Below the pieces are notes generated by a model, which was given only the letters and a program-made list of their open reading frames with translations, was not told where the DNA came from and did no database searches. From Deltaproteobacteria bacterium (GTDB lineage: Bacteria; Bdellovibrionota_B; Oligoflexia; Oligoflexales; Bog-1112): a stretch of 64,000 nucleotides of DNA. The translations under genes and the position numbers were made by a program. Each line of letters starts with the position of its first letter. Within the stretch, counting starts at the first letter, position 1. The DNA lies in assembly GCA_016186945.1 (NCBI GenBank), contig JACPKR010000025.1, positions 19,108 to 83,107 of the forward strand. The letters run 5' to 3'. Of this stretch, positions 10,285-20,196 are shown in pieces.

Positions 10285-11195
10285 TCGAACTCCCTATGAT
10301 AGGATCGTGTCAGCCACTTGTAGTGGTTGACAAAGCAAAGATTACACTCGCCATGCTCGGTTAAAACCACCAAGTCATAGGCCTCGATGAGCCTTGTTTT
10401 GTTGTTCTGTCTATTGTCGGTGATGTTCTCAGTCTTCTTCGCCGTACGGTAGTCTTCAAAGGCTAAGGTTTGACAAAAGCGATAACCAAGACCGGAAATT
10501 ACATCGCGCGCAACGGCTTGGGTGGCAAAATGATCGCTATGGGAAAAATGACTCTCAGGACCAGGATCTTGTATGTAGAATCGTATGGGTTTTGTCTTGT
10601 CTTGGAACGTACCCGCAACGATACCACCCAATGTCTCCTTCAATTCTCCGAGTGTAAACGTATTCACATGGTCAACACTCGTAATGCTCGGTATTTGGTC
10701 CTTGTAAAGTTTGTATATCGACTCGAAATTGCCAATCTCTGTGCCTCCGCCTTGCACCAATCCATCCGGCAAGCGGAGAAACACCATGCGGACGTTGCGC
10801 AACGTGTAGCGGGTCAGCTGCTTGGTTCCCATTTCAAGACTGTCAACCACTTCATCTGCACCCCCTGTAAAGATTGGCGTCTTTAACACCGACCTTACCG
10901 AGGCCAGGCTGCCCTTTTCTCGCGACTGCCAGTAGGAGTTAGAACGACCCGCATCACCTGCGTCTACAATGATCATCAGGACTTCGGTCTTCTCCGAGTC
11001 TATCAGATCAAAAGCATAGTCCCCCATGGACAATTGCCAGTCGTCCGGATGGGGTACAACAAAAACATGAGCAGCATCTAAATTTAAGTTTCTTTGCCCT
11101 TTAAGAGACCGACTCATTTGTAAGTCCGGATCTCCACAAGCTTGACTGAAGGCAAACAATAAAAGTAAACACAAAGTATTATATTTCCCTGCCAA
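10278..11195 (-). CDS. PIG-L/LmbE-like deacetylase, predicted lipoprotein
   Basis: Lipobox-like FSQAC; VFVVPHPDDW motif; SHFSHSDHFATQAV His motif. Confidence 0.75.
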   Translation of the reverse strand: MAGKYNTLCLLLLFAFSQACGDPDLQMSRSLKGQRNLNLDAAHVFVVPHPDDWQLSMGDYAFDLIDSEKTEVLMIIVDAGDAGRSNSYWQSREKGSLASVRSVLKTPIFTGGADEVVDSLEMGTKQLTRYTLRNVRMVFLRLPDGLVQGGGTEIGNFESIYKLYKDQIPSITSVDHVNTFTLGELKETLGGIVAGTFQDKTKPIRFYIQDPGPESHFSHSDHFATQAVARDVISGLGYRFCQTLAFEDYRTAKKTENITDNRQNNKTRLIEAYDLVVLTEHGECNLCFVNHYKWLTRSYHREFDC

Positions 11196-11802
11196 TACTG
11201 ATCCCTGTGTCGAAAAAAGTATTAAGAATCTTGAACTCAGGAACTCTTGTTGTTACAAAAATCCCAAGCTTCCATAATTCACCTAGATGGAAGGAAAAAC
11301 GGACCCCCAACTGCGCACCGACGTAGAAACCTTGGTCGGAGCTGGGGAAGTTCTCACTCAAAAAATTTCTAAGACGCCAAGCTACAAAATCGAGTGAAGT
11401 TTGTAGCCACAGTTCAAACCAGGAGATGCTTAAAAAGCGTTGTTCCAAGCCTGGATATAAAGTTAGAATCGTTAACCGTGACGACTCCCGCACATCATCA
11501 CTGACGATGGGCGCATACTGCAAACCAAAAGTATAACGCATGGGTCCAAGGTCGTTATCCAAAAACCCGTGTGAAGTGTGTACTGCATAGTTGAAATTGT
11601 TAGCAAAGTAGTCGCGCATTTCACCGAATAGAAAAACACTGTAGCCAAAATCGAAACTTACTTCGGTATCTGATCTACTCTCATTGGCTAAAGCCGACTG
11701 AATCCCTAGAACAAGGGAGCTTACGAGAAGCAAACACTTAACGAAATAATTCCCCCTTCGCACCATCTTTAGCCTTCCAGGCAGAGAGAAATACATTTTC
11801 AT
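11179..11802 (-). CDS. Putative outer-membrane beta-barrel protein
   Basis: Signal peptide LLLVSSLVLGIQSALA; beta-strand alternation; overlaps the next gene by 17 nt. Confidence 0.5.
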   Translation of the reverse strand: MKMYFSLPGRLKMVRRGNYFVKCLLLVSSLVLGIQSALANESRSDTEVSFDFGYSVFLFGEMRDYFANNFNYAVHTSHGFLDNDLGPMRYTFGLQYAPIVSDDVRESSRLTILTLYPGLEQRFLSISWFELWLQTSLDFVAWRLRNFLSENFPSSDQGFYVGAQLGVRFSFHLGELWKLGIFVTTRVPEFKILNTFFDTGISIGREI

Positions 11803-11845
11803 ATGAGGTTTAGGCTTCTATTTTAACACGGATCGGCAGACATGT

Positions 11846-11905
11846 AGGATTTCTTGGAGGAACCAGCTGCGCCCTCCCACCACCTCCTTGCCACAAGCGG
11901 GACAC
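11846..11905 (+). repeat. Family B repeat copy B2 (partial)
   Basis: ggatttcttggaggaaccagctgcgccctcccaccacctccttgccacaagcggg. Confidence 0.75.
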
Positions 11906-11966
11906 ATTTGGTACAAAGGAAAGAGATTCTAAAAAAGCAAGTTCTTCATATAGGAAAGGGTTTTAA

Positions 11967-13712
11967 ATGAGTCATACCGCCAGCGAGGATCTAAAGCAGT
12001 GGGTTGCCAATGTCGCCAGACTCGCCCTACCGGAACGTATCCACTGGTGCGATGGTTCGGAGGAAGAATACAACGCGCTCGTGTCCCAGATGCTCGCCTC
12101 CGGCCAACTGCATGAACTCAACCAGGAGCAGTTCCCCCGCTGCTACCTTCACCGATCCGACCCGAGTGACGTCGCACGGACTGAACACCTAACTTTTGTC
12201 TGCACAAAGAGCAAAGATGAGGCTGGCCCCAACAACAACTGGAAGGAGCCTGCCGAGGCCCACGCCGAAGCTGATCGTCTCTTTGCAGGGGTTATGAAAG
12301 GCCGCACCATGTACGTTGTGCCTTACTGCATGGGCCCCCTGGACTCACCCCATTCGCGATGCGGGGTCGAAATTACAGACAGTGCCTACGTTGCTGCCAG
12401 CATGAAAATCATGACCCGCATGGGGAAAAAAGCCTTACTACGCCTTGGCAACGACAAAACTTTCGTAAAAGGACTGCACAGTATCGGGGATTTGAAAGTA
12501 GAACACAGACGCATTTTCCACTTCCCCGAGGAAAAGATGATCAAATCCATAGGTTCTGGTTACGGTGGCAATGCTTTACTGGGGAAGAAATGCCACGCGC
12601 TACGTATTGCCAGCTATCAGGCAAGGCAAGAAGCTTGGCTGGCGGAACATATGCTGATCGCCGGGATCGAAAACCCGCAAGGTGAAATATTCTACATAGC
12701 TGCGGCTTTCCCCTCCGCCTGTGGGAAAACAAACCTCGCTATGCTCATTCCCCCTGAACAATATAAAGGATGGAAAGTCTGGACTGTAGGAGACGACATC
12801 GCCTGGATGCACCTGGGGGAAGACGGCTACCTTTATGCCATGAACCCGGAAGCTGGCTTTTTCGGCGTCGCTCCCGGGACGTCTTCCAAAACGAATGCAA
12901 ACGCTGTCGCCATGCTCAACCACGATACGATTTTCACCAATGTCGGCGTCACTGCCGACAACACACCCTGGTGGGAAGGACTCGACGAGGGTCAACCCGT
13001 TGTCGACTGGAAAGGGGATCCATTCGACGGCACCACGCCAGCAGCTCACCCCAATTCTCGCTTTACCGTGTCCTCAAGGCAATGTCCGTCCTATACAAAA
13101 GCAGCAGAAGACCCCAGGGGAGTACGAATCTCCGCCATAATCTTTGGAGGCAGACGCCCTTCTCTTATCCCGCTTGTTTATGAGGCCAAGAATTGGGCGC
13201 ACGGAGTTTTAGTGGGTGCCAGTATGGCCTCTCAAACAACTGCCGCTGCAACCGGAGTAGTCGGCATCGTCCGACGCGACCCTATGGCGATGAAACCATT
13301 CTGCGGTTATAACTTTGGAGATTATTGGGACCACTGGCTCAGCTTCGCCAAAAAATCAGACAAGCTCCCGAAAGTTTTTCATGTCAACTGGTTCCGCAGG
13401 GATGAAAAGGGAAACTTCATGTGGCCCGGCTACGGCGATAACATCAGAGTGCTGCGCTGGATCCTCGACCGTGCCAATCGACGATGCGATGCCGTGGAAA
13501 CCCCGCTTGGTTTTATTCCCCGACCAGGTTCCATAGACACGACTGGGCTAAACATTGCCGAGAAGGCTATGCACGACCTCTGCGATATCACCCCTAGTGG
13601 TTGGAAGGAAGAATGGGACGAAATCGGCAAATTCCTGAACAGCTTCGGGACCCACCTGCCTGCTCAGCTTAAGGCACAGTATGATTCCATCCTTAAACAA
13701 ATCAACCGTTGA
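11967..13712 (+). CDS. pckG: Phosphoenolpyruvate carboxykinase (GTP)
   Basis: 581 aa; IHWCDGSEEE, FPSACGKTNLAML, NWFRRDEKGNFMWPGYGDN. Confidence 0.96.
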   Translation: MSHTASEDLKQWVANVARLALPERIHWCDGSEEEYNALVSQMLASGQLHELNQEQFPRCYLHRSDPSDVARTEHLTFVCTKSKDEAGPNNNWKEPAEAHAEADRLFAGVMKGRTMYVVPYCMGPLDSPHSRCGVEITDSAYVAASMKIMTRMGKKALLRLGNDKTFVKGLHSIGDLKVEHRRIFHFPEEKMIKSIGSGYGGNALLGKKCHALRIASYQARQEAWLAEHMLIAGIENPQGEIFYIAAAFPSACGKTNLAMLIPPEQYKGWKVWTVGDDIAWMHLGEDGYLYAMNPEAGFFGVAPGTSSKTNANAVAMLNHDTIFTNVGVTADNTPWWEGLDEGQPVVDWKGDPFDGTTPAAHPNSRFTVSSRQCPSYTKAAEDPRGVRISAIIFGGRRPSLIPLVYEAKNWAHGVLVGASMASQTTAAATGVVGIVRRDPMAMKPFCGYNFGDYWDHWLSFAKKSDKLPKVFHVNWFRRDEKGNFMWPGYGDNIRVLRWILDRANRRCDAVETPLGFIPRPGSIDTTGLNIAEKAMHDLCDITPSGWKEEWDEIGKFLNSFGTHLPAQLKAQYDSILKQINR

Positions 13713-13724
13713 TGGTGCGCTCAC

Positions 13725-13836
13725 GTTTGGCAAAAAGGGAGAGGGGGGTTGGTGGGGCGAGTGAAGCGTCGCCTCCCCCAAGGGATTTCTTGGAGGAACC
13801 AGCTGCGCAGTTTCCTCCAAACCACCTCCTTGCACT
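13725..13836 (+). repeat. Family B repeat copy B3
   Basis: tttggcaaaaagggagaggggggttggtggggcgagtgaagcgtcgcctcccccaagggatttcttggaggaaccagctgcgcagtttcctccaaaccacctccttgc. Confidence 0.8.
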
Positions 13837-13842
13837 AATTCG

Positions 13843-15240
13843 CTATAGGTCAAAAATCTTGCCTGGATTCATAATCCCCTTGGGGTCAAAAAGCTGCTTG
13901 ATACCTTTCATGTAGGAAATTTCCAGTTCTTCACAGACTAACTTCAAATCATCTTTCTTGAGTAACCCTATTCCATGTTCAGCACTGATTGATCCTTTAA
14001 GCTCGTGGACTATAGAAAAGATACGTCGCTCCAAGAGCTGAGCTTCCTTTATAAAGGTATCATGATCAACTAACCTGTCAGCACTATAGTTAACGTGGAC
14101 ATTTCCGTCGCCTATATGCCCGAACATGACAACTTCAATCTTCGGATCCTTTTTCTCCAGAGTTTTGTTCACTTTCTCGAAGAAAACACATAAGTCCTTG
14201 ATGCTGAGGGAAATGTCGTTCTTCCTTACATAACCATGGCTAAGGCTCTCGGTTATGTTCTCACGCAAAGCCCACAAGTCTCGAAATTCCTGTGAGCTGC
14301 TAGCAAGTACAGCATCGCGTATCAGTTCTTTCTCAAAAGCTGTCTCAAGAAACTGTTCCATGGATAAAGAACTAAGATCTTCTTCTATTTCAATCAGCGC
14401 ATAGTAGGGAAAACGCTCTGCAAACGGCAATTTCAAACCTGAAAAAGAGATGAGAACCTTTCCTACAGCTAGATCCGAGAAGAATTCCAACGCCGTCACA
14501 GACATGTTCGATTGATGGCTCAGCGCGAGCAAGTCAACGACCTTGGGAAAGGTTTCGACACCGACACAGGCAAGAGTGAGTTCCCTCGGTTTCTTGGAAA
14601 GTTTAAGCGTGGCCCTGGTGATGACCCCCAAAGTTCCTTCGCTCCCCACAAAGAGGTACATCAGTGGATACCCTGCATTGTTTTTCCGGAGCGCACGGTT
14701 AAGGTTCAAAACTTGACCGCCAGCAAGGACCACCTCTAGTCCGAGAACCTGCTCCCGGGTTCCCCCGTACCGGATAAATTTCAGCCCCCCCGCGTTCGTA
14801 GCCAGGTTGCCCCCAATCTGGCTACTGCCCCTCGCTCCCAAATCGACAGCGTAGAATAGGCTTTCCTTTGCGACAGCTTCCTGCAAAGCCTGGGTTGTAA
14901 CACCCGCTTCCACTTCGACCGTCAAACCAACGGGGTCAACGTTTAGAACCTTGTTCAGCCTACCAAGGGAGAGGATGACTTCTCCCTGTTTGGCTACGGC
15001 ACCTGCCGCCAATCCAGTACGCCCTCCACTCGGGACGACTGGAATTTGATGTTTCTGACAGTAGGCAAGTATCTTGGAAATTTCTTCCGTATGATTAGGT
15101 AACAGCACACAAGAAGCAAAAGTTTCCTGAGGTTTTGACCAGTCTTTGGAATATTCCTGAACCTGCTTGGGGTCTTTCAAAACATGCGAGGGTCCGAGGA
15201 TGGCCTCCAAGTCATCAATGTTTTTCTTTGTCACTTTCAT
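13843..15240 (-). CDS. FAD-linked oxidase (GlcD/D-lactate dehydrogenase family)
   Basis: VVPSGGRTGLAAGAV, GSSQIGGNLATNAGGLKFIRYG, C-terminal HGIGLLKKD...FDPKGIMNPGKIF. Confidence 0.88.
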   Translation of the reverse strand: MKVTKKNIDDLEAILGPSHVLKDPKQVQEYSKDWSKPQETFASCVLLPNHTEEISKILAYCQKHQIPVVPSGGRTGLAAGAVAKQGEVILSLGRLNKVLNVDPVGLTVEVEAGVTTQALQEAVAKESLFYAVDLGARGSSQIGGNLATNAGGLKFIRYGGTREQVLGLEVVLAGGQVLNLNRALRKNNAGYPLMYLFVGSEGTLGVITRATLKLSKKPRELTLACVGVETFPKVVDLLALSHQSNMSVTALEFFSDLAVGKVLISFSGLKLPFAERFPYYALIEIEEDLSSLSMEQFLETAFEKELIRDAVLASSSQEFRDLWALRENITESLSHGYVRKNDISLSIKDLCVFFEKVNKTLEKKDPKIEVVMFGHIGDGNVHVNYSADRLVDHDTFIKEAQLLERRIFSIVHELKGSISAEHGIGLLKKDDLKLVCEELEISYMKGIKQLFDPKGIMNPGKIFDL

Positions 15241-17513
15241 TTTAGGAAACGCTCCGTCTTCACAGCTTTATGAGCGGTAATATTAATCAGGCTCGTGATT
15301 TCCTGGACCGAGGCTTCCCTCTGCAGGGAGTTTGCCGGCTTATTGAGTCCCACCAGAATGGGGCCTGTGACCTCGGCTCCTCCCACATGCTGGAGAAGTT
15401 TGTAACTTATGTTAGCAGCTCCCAAGTTGGGGAAAATGAGAATGTTGGCATTCCCTTTCAGATTTGTGAATGGAAATTCCTTTTCTCGTAAGTGCTGATT
15501 GAGAGCGACTTCCACCTGCATTTCCCCATCCATTTCAAGAGCTGGGTTCCGTTCCCTGACAAGACTAACTGCCTTCGCCACTTTTGTGGCCTCCGCATGT
15601 TTGCTTGTACCGAAACTTGCATAGCTTAGCATAGCCACCCGTTTAGGTTCCTGTGTGTATTCCTCTGCCAGTTTGGCACTTGCCAAGGCGATGTTAGCAA
15701 GTTCCTCGGCAGAAGGATCGACGTTGATGGTGCAGTCGGCAAGGAACAGAAGACTTTGCTCTTTCACCACTATGTAGACACCTGCCAGGGTCGCTCCTTT
15801 TTCCGCCCCGATAATTTCCAAGATGGGTCGGACGGCATCGACATAGGCGCTGGTCACACCGTTCACCATCGCATCCGCATCGCCCATCTGTAACATGACG
15901 GCAGCAAAGTAGTTATGATTGGTAATGAGAATATCGGACATGGTTCGAGAGACACCTTTTCTTTTCCTCAATTCGTAGAGAACTTCGGTGTAGCGCCCCC
16001 GCCTTTGATCTTTCATCGGGTCGACAATTTCAATACCGCTCAGGCTTTTGATCCCGAGTCGATCGGCGGATTTTTGAATCTCTTTCTCTCTTCCCAGCAG
16101 GCAAATTTGAATTTCCCCGTCGTCAGCCACTTGTTTTGCGGCGCTCAGAATTTTCGGGTAAGCTCCAAAGGGGATGACCACTCTAGGCTTTTGCTTCTCG
16201 ACAGTCTTGTATGTGATCTCCTTGCGCAGTCTTCGCATCAGTCGCCTGCTAGGTCCCAGGATTTTCTCGATTTGCTCCTTGTACTCCTCGATGTCGACCT
16301 GAAGACGTGCCATACCTGTTTCCATCGCTGCTTGTGCTACGGCAGGAGCGACCCGCAGAAGCACGCGTTGATCGACGGGTTTAGGGATGAGGTAGTCCTT
16401 TCCGAAAATATAACGGCTCGTCTGTTTGTACTGAGCCAGAACTTCCTCGGGAACGCTCTCCTTGGCCAATTCTGAAATTGCCTTAGCAGCAGCGATACTC
16501 ATTTCATCGCTTACCCCCTTCGCTCTTACGTCAAGGGCTCCGCGAAAAATGTAGGGAAAGCCCAGGACGTTGTTGACCTGGTTGGGATAATCTGAGCGCC
16601 CTGTAGCGAGAATGATATCCTTTCTTGTGTCTCTGGCCAGTTGAGGATCAATCTCCGGGTTAGGGTTGGAAAGAGCAAAGACGATGGGCTGATTTGCCAT
16701 CTTCTTTAACATCTTCGGGGTCAGAATGTTGGAGGTTGACACACCTATGAAGACGTCGGCCCCTTCCAGCGCATCTTCTAACGTTTTTAAGGAGCGCGAT
16801 TCTATGGCAAAGCGTTTCTTATATTCGTTCAAATCGCTCCGCCCCGTGTGAATCACCCCCTGACTGTCGCACATGATTATGTTTTTAATACCAATTTTTC
16901 GAAAGAGAGATGCACAACCTATCGCCGCAGCACCGGCTCCACTGAAAACGACACGAGCGTCTTCGATGGACCGGCCTGAAATTTCGCAAGCATTGATGAA
17001 AGCTGCAGCTGCAATAATTGCTGTACCATGCTGGTCATCATGAAAAACGGGGATCGACATTTTCTCTCGAAGTTTTTCTTCAATGTAGAAACACTCAGGC
17101 GCCTTGATATCTTCAAGATTGATTCCGCCAAAGGTTGGTTCCAGGGAACTTACGATCGTTATGAACTCATCTGGATCTTTCGATGCAATTTCCAGATCAA
17201 AAACGTCAATGTCCGCGAATTTCTTGAAAAGGACTGCCTTGCCCTCCATCACAGGCTTGGCAGCATAAGGCCCGATGTCGCCCAACCCCAACACAGCAGT
17301 ACCATTTGTAATCACACCTACGAGATTGCTTCGTATGGTGTAGCGGAACGAGTTGTCCTCGGATTTGTGAATTTTCCGACAAGGGCCGGCAACCCCGGGG
17401 GTGTAGGCAAGAGATAAGTCGTATTGCGAGTTCAACTGCTTTTTTGGTTGCACGCTTAACTTACCAGCACTTGGATACTCGTGGTATTCAAGCGCAAGTT
17501 TTTCGTAATCCAT
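15237..17513 (-). CDS. maeB: NADP-dependent malic enzyme with phosphotransacetylase-like C-terminal domain
   Basis: 758 aa; [26 protein letters not shown]-like second half. Confidence 0.94.
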   Translation of the reverse strand: MDYEKLALEYHEYPSAGKLSVQPKKQLNSQYDLSLAYTPGVAGPCRKIHKSEDNSFRYTIRSNLVGVITNGTAVLGLGDIGPYAAKPVMEGKAVLFKKFADIDVFDLEIASKDPDEFITIVSSLEPTFGGINLEDIKAPECFYIEEKLREKMSIPVFHDDQHGTAIIAAAAFINACEISGRSIEDARVVFSGAGAAAIGCASLFRKIGIKNIIMCDSQGVIHTGRSDLNEYKKRFAIESRSLKTLEDALEGADVFIGVSTSNILTPKMLKKMANQPIVFALSNPNPEIDPQLARDTRKDIILATGRSDYPNQVNNVLGFPYIFRGALDVRAKGVSDEMSIAAAKAISELAKESVPEEVLAQYKQTSRYIFGKDYLIPKPVDQRVLLRVAPAVAQAAMETGMARLQVDIEEYKEQIEKILGPSRRLMRRLRKEITYKTVEKQKPRVVIPFGAYPKILSAAKQVADDGEIQICLLGREKEIQKSADRLGIKSLSGIEIVDPMKDQRRGRYTEVLYELRKRKGVSRTMSDILITNHNYFAAVMLQMGDADAMVNGVTSAYVDAVRPILEIIGAEKGATLAGVYIVVKEQSLLFLADCTINVDPSAEELANIALASAKLAEEYTQEPKRVAMLSYASFGTSKHAEATKVAKAVSLVRERNPALEMDGEMQVEVALNQHLREKEFPFTNLKGNANILIFPNLGAANISYKLLQHVGGAEVTGPILVGLNKPANSLQREASVQEITSLINITAHKAVKTERFLK

Positions 17514-17530
17514 ATAGACTTTCTCCTATT

Positions 17531-17693
17531 GTATTCAAGATAGTCAATTTGGGGAAAAACTTTTTGAAAAAAGTTCTATCCCCAAGCCCCTTTTCAAAAA
17601 CTTCAATATCTAAAGTTTTTTGGGGGGAGGCGTGGAGGGGAACTTTTTTTCAAAAAAGGTCCTCTCCACAAATTCTTTTTCCCAAATACTATC
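17531..17693 (-). repeat. Family A repeat copy A3
   Basis: Reverse orientation: gtattcaagatagtcaatttggggaaaaac ... ccacaaattctttttcccaaatactat. Confidence 0.9.
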
Positions 17694-19127
17694 GAGGGAC
17701 TTGAGAAATGACATGAGTGCCTTCTCCTGACTCTCTCTTAAGGCAAGCACTGAAGGCTGCTGACGTTTCTTGCCGTTTTGGATGACAGCAAAAGCGACAA
17801 GCCCGTGTTGGGCATGGTGCAAGTAACCGCTCAGGTTTGAAACAGAGACCGGTGACGAAAGAGTTCCTGTTTTTGCGCGAAGCAAGCCGTGCGTCTGAGT
17901 TCCCGAAGCTCCGAAACGATGTTCGAGCGTTCCACTTTCTCCAGCAACGGGTAAGCTTGCGAGAAATTCCGGAAAAATCCTATAGTCCCTCCCCACCTTC
18001 ACCAGAAGGGTTGTAAGCTGCCTGGCACTCAAAGCACTTCCCTCGTCCAGGCCCGACCCATTCGTGAGGGTGAAATCCCCCTCAACTCCCTTCCCTCGCA
18101 GGTACCCCTCCAAGAACTTCGCACCAGCCGCAAAAGACCCTTGTCCACAACAATGGACTGCCAGACGCTTCAACAAGACGTCCGCCATGTAGTTGCTGGA
18201 ATACAGATTCAAACTTTTCACCAAGTCCGACAACGGTTTGCTCTTATGCGTGTAAAAATGGTGAGCCGTCCTGGGAAGCCGACCTTCCTTTACCGTCCCC
18301 CTGACTGAAATACCAACCGTGTTTAAAAACGATCGCACATAGCCCCCTGAAACCTGTATCGGATCATTTACGGCTCGGTAAAATTTCTGCAAAGGAAAGC
18401 CTTGCGGGATCGTCCCCTCGACAATCAGTTGGGTCCTTCCGTTAGCCGTGACTCTCCTCACGTTTACGTCGATTTCTGCATAGGATGAAGTGAGGGCATG
18501 ATTTTCCAAGCTCAACTCTTGCAAGGGAACCGGATCGAAATTCACCAGAGCAGGGCTGCCTACTTTTTCACCAGGCGCTACGTTTACAGCAACCGTGTTG
18601 AAATTGACCCCAAATGCCGTCACGGGAGCATGGAAAGCATGTTCCGTCTGATCTCTGCCTTGAATCCGCTCCCTGTCCCAGGCTTGCCCGTCGAATAGAC
18701 TGTTGTCGATAACAAGATTTCCTCTGAACTCGCGAATTCCCTTCGCTTTCCAATCAGCCGCGATCAGGAAAAGTTCCTCTGAAACAAGAAACGGGTCGCC
18801 ATCCCCCACGATTATCAAATCCCCGCTGACGACCCCCTTCTCCCTGTCCCCCGTGTAAAAAAAACGCGTTTCCATCTGAAAGGAAGGGGACAACGTTTCA
18901 AGAAGGGCGGCGGATAATACCAACTTCGCAATCGACGCAGGGATGAGAGCTTTTGTTGCCTGATGAGAGAAAAGGACTTTGCCATCCGAAAGGCGAACAA
19001 ACTCCACCGAAGCTTCGGCTTGTTCGCCAACCGTAAACACCTGATGGACCGTCTCCGCTCCAGCGAGAGAAGAGATAAAAAAAAGCACACCAAGAAAGTT
19101 CTTGCACATGTTTAGCCTTTTCCTCAA
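17610..19127 (-). CDS. dacB: D-alanyl-D-alanine carboxypeptidase/endopeptidase (PBP4); last ~26 codons are repeat-encoded
   Basis: SxxK (PASIAKLVLS), SxN (LYSSNYMADVLLKRL), KTG (RAKTGTLSSPVS). C-terminus SIWEKEFVERTFFEKKFPSTPPPKKL falls in repeat A3. Confidence 0.88.
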   Translation of the reverse strand: MRKRLNMCKNFLGVLFFISSLAGAETVHQVFTVGEQAEASVEFVRLSDGKVLFSHQATKALIPASIAKLVLSAALLETLSPSFQMETRFFYTGDREKGVVSGDLIIVGDGDPFLVSEELFLIAADWKAKGIREFRGNLVIDNSLFDGQAWDRERIQGRDQTEHAFHAPVTAFGVNFNTVAVNVAPGEKVGSPALVNFDPVPLQELSLENHALTSSYAEIDVNVRRVTANGRTQLIVEGTIPQGFPLQKFYRAVNDPIQVSGGYVRSFLNTVGISVRGTVKEGRLPRTAHHFYTHKSKPLSDLVKSLNLYSSNYMADVLLKRLAVHCCGQGSFAAGAKFLEGYLRGKGVEGDFTLTNGSGLDEGSALSARQLTTLLVKVGRDYRIFPEFLASLPVAGESGTLEHRFGASGTQTHGLLRAKTGTLSSPVSVSNLSGYLHHAQHGLVAFAVIQNGKKRQQPSVLALRESQEKALMSFLKSLDSIWEKEFVERTFFEKKFPSTPPPKKL

Positions 19128-19149
19128 TTATATCGCTTTCCAACAAGGT

Positions 19150-19243
19150 CTCCAAACCTCCTGCCCGGCAAGGTCTCCAAAACTCCTGCCCGGCAAGGAG
19201 GTGGTTTGGAGGAAACTGCGCAGCTGGTTCCTCCAAGAATTGC
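19150..19243 (-). repeat. Family B repeat copy B4 with internal tandem duplication
   Basis: aaggtctccaaa(c/a)ctcctgcccggc twice, then aaggaggtggtttggaggaaactgcgcagctggttcctccaag. Confidence 0.8.
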
Positions 19244-19266
19244 CATGCAAACAACAGAGGTGCGCG

Positions 19267-20193
19267 ATGAATAACGTAACCATAATCGGCACGGGCCCCG
19301 CTGGCCTTACCGCAGCTATCTACACCGCTCGGGCAGGACTAGAGCCAGTCATTTATACGGGGATACAACACGGGGGCCAACTTACGACCACAACGGAAGT
19401 GGAAAATTACCCAGGTTTTGCAGACCCTATCATGGGGCCAAAGCTGATGGAAGACATGACTGAACAAGCAAAGCGCGTAGGGGCGAAGGTTCTCTACAGG
19501 GAAATTTCGAAAGTCGATTTCAGCTCTAACCCTTTGCGATTGTGGAATGATGACAACGAACTTATCGAAAGTAAAACTGTAATCATCGCCACCGGAGCAA
19601 CAGCCAAAACCCTCGGTTTGCCTGATGAGCATAAATTGATGGGCCGCGGTCTTTCGACATGCGCTACGTGTGATGGGTTTTTTTACAAAAACAAGAAAGT
19701 GCTCGTTGTAGGCGGTGGTGATTCGGCTATGGAAGAAGCTCTTTACCTTGCCAAGCTTTGCAAGGAACTTGTCCTGGTTCATAGACGGAAGGAGTTCCGA
19801 GCCTCACTCATCATGCTGGAACGAGCAAGGAAAAGTGGCAAAATCACGTTTATGTCACCGTTCACTGTCGCAACACTGTTACATGATCAGAGGGGGTTAA
19901 CAGGTGCGGTTTTGGAAAACACCCAGACTGGTGAAACACAAGAACTAGTCTGTGATGGCATTTTCTACGCCATTGGTCATAAGCCCAACTCTGAGATTTT
20001 TGCCCCATACGTGGACCGAGATAAAAACGGTTACATCCTTGTGACTGAGTTTGCAAAAACAAGGACCCCCGGGGTCTTTGCAGCAGGAGACATTGCGGAC
20101 CCCGTCTTCCGTCAAGCTATAACAGCAGCAGGGCTGGGCTGTCAGGCCGGTATTCAAGCAACGAAATATATCGAAGAACATCACGAGAGCTAA
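19267..20193 (+). CDS. trxB: Thioredoxin reductase
   Basis: GTGPAGLTAAIYTARAGL, CATCDGFFY, VFAAGDIADP. The ORF extension upstream of 19267 is repeat B4. Confidence 0.93.
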   Translation: MNNVTIIGTGPAGLTAAIYTARAGLEPVIYTGIQHGGQLTTTTEVENYPGFADPIMGPKLMEDMTEQAKRVGAKVLYREISKVDFSSNPLRLWNDDNELIESKTVIIATGATAKTLGLPDEHKLMGRGLSTCATCDGFFYKNKKVLVVGGGDSAMEEALYLAKLCKELVLVHRRKEFRASLIMLERARKSGKITFMSPFTVATLLHDQRGLTGAVLENTQTGETQELVCDGIFYAIGHKPNSEIFAPYVDRDKNGYILVTEFAKTRTPGVFAAGDIADPVFRQAITAAGLGCQAGIQATKYIEEHHES

Positions 20194-20196
20194 AAA

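Noticed and set aside
17444-17704. Recurrent ORFs with peptides such as FLKKVLSPSPFSKTSISKVFWGEAWRGTFFQKRSSPQILFPKYY (also in ORFs at 2470, 7341, 31657, 46318)
   Set aside because: These are conceptual translations of family A repeats, not a conserved protein family; they have no independent start or ribosome-binding site.
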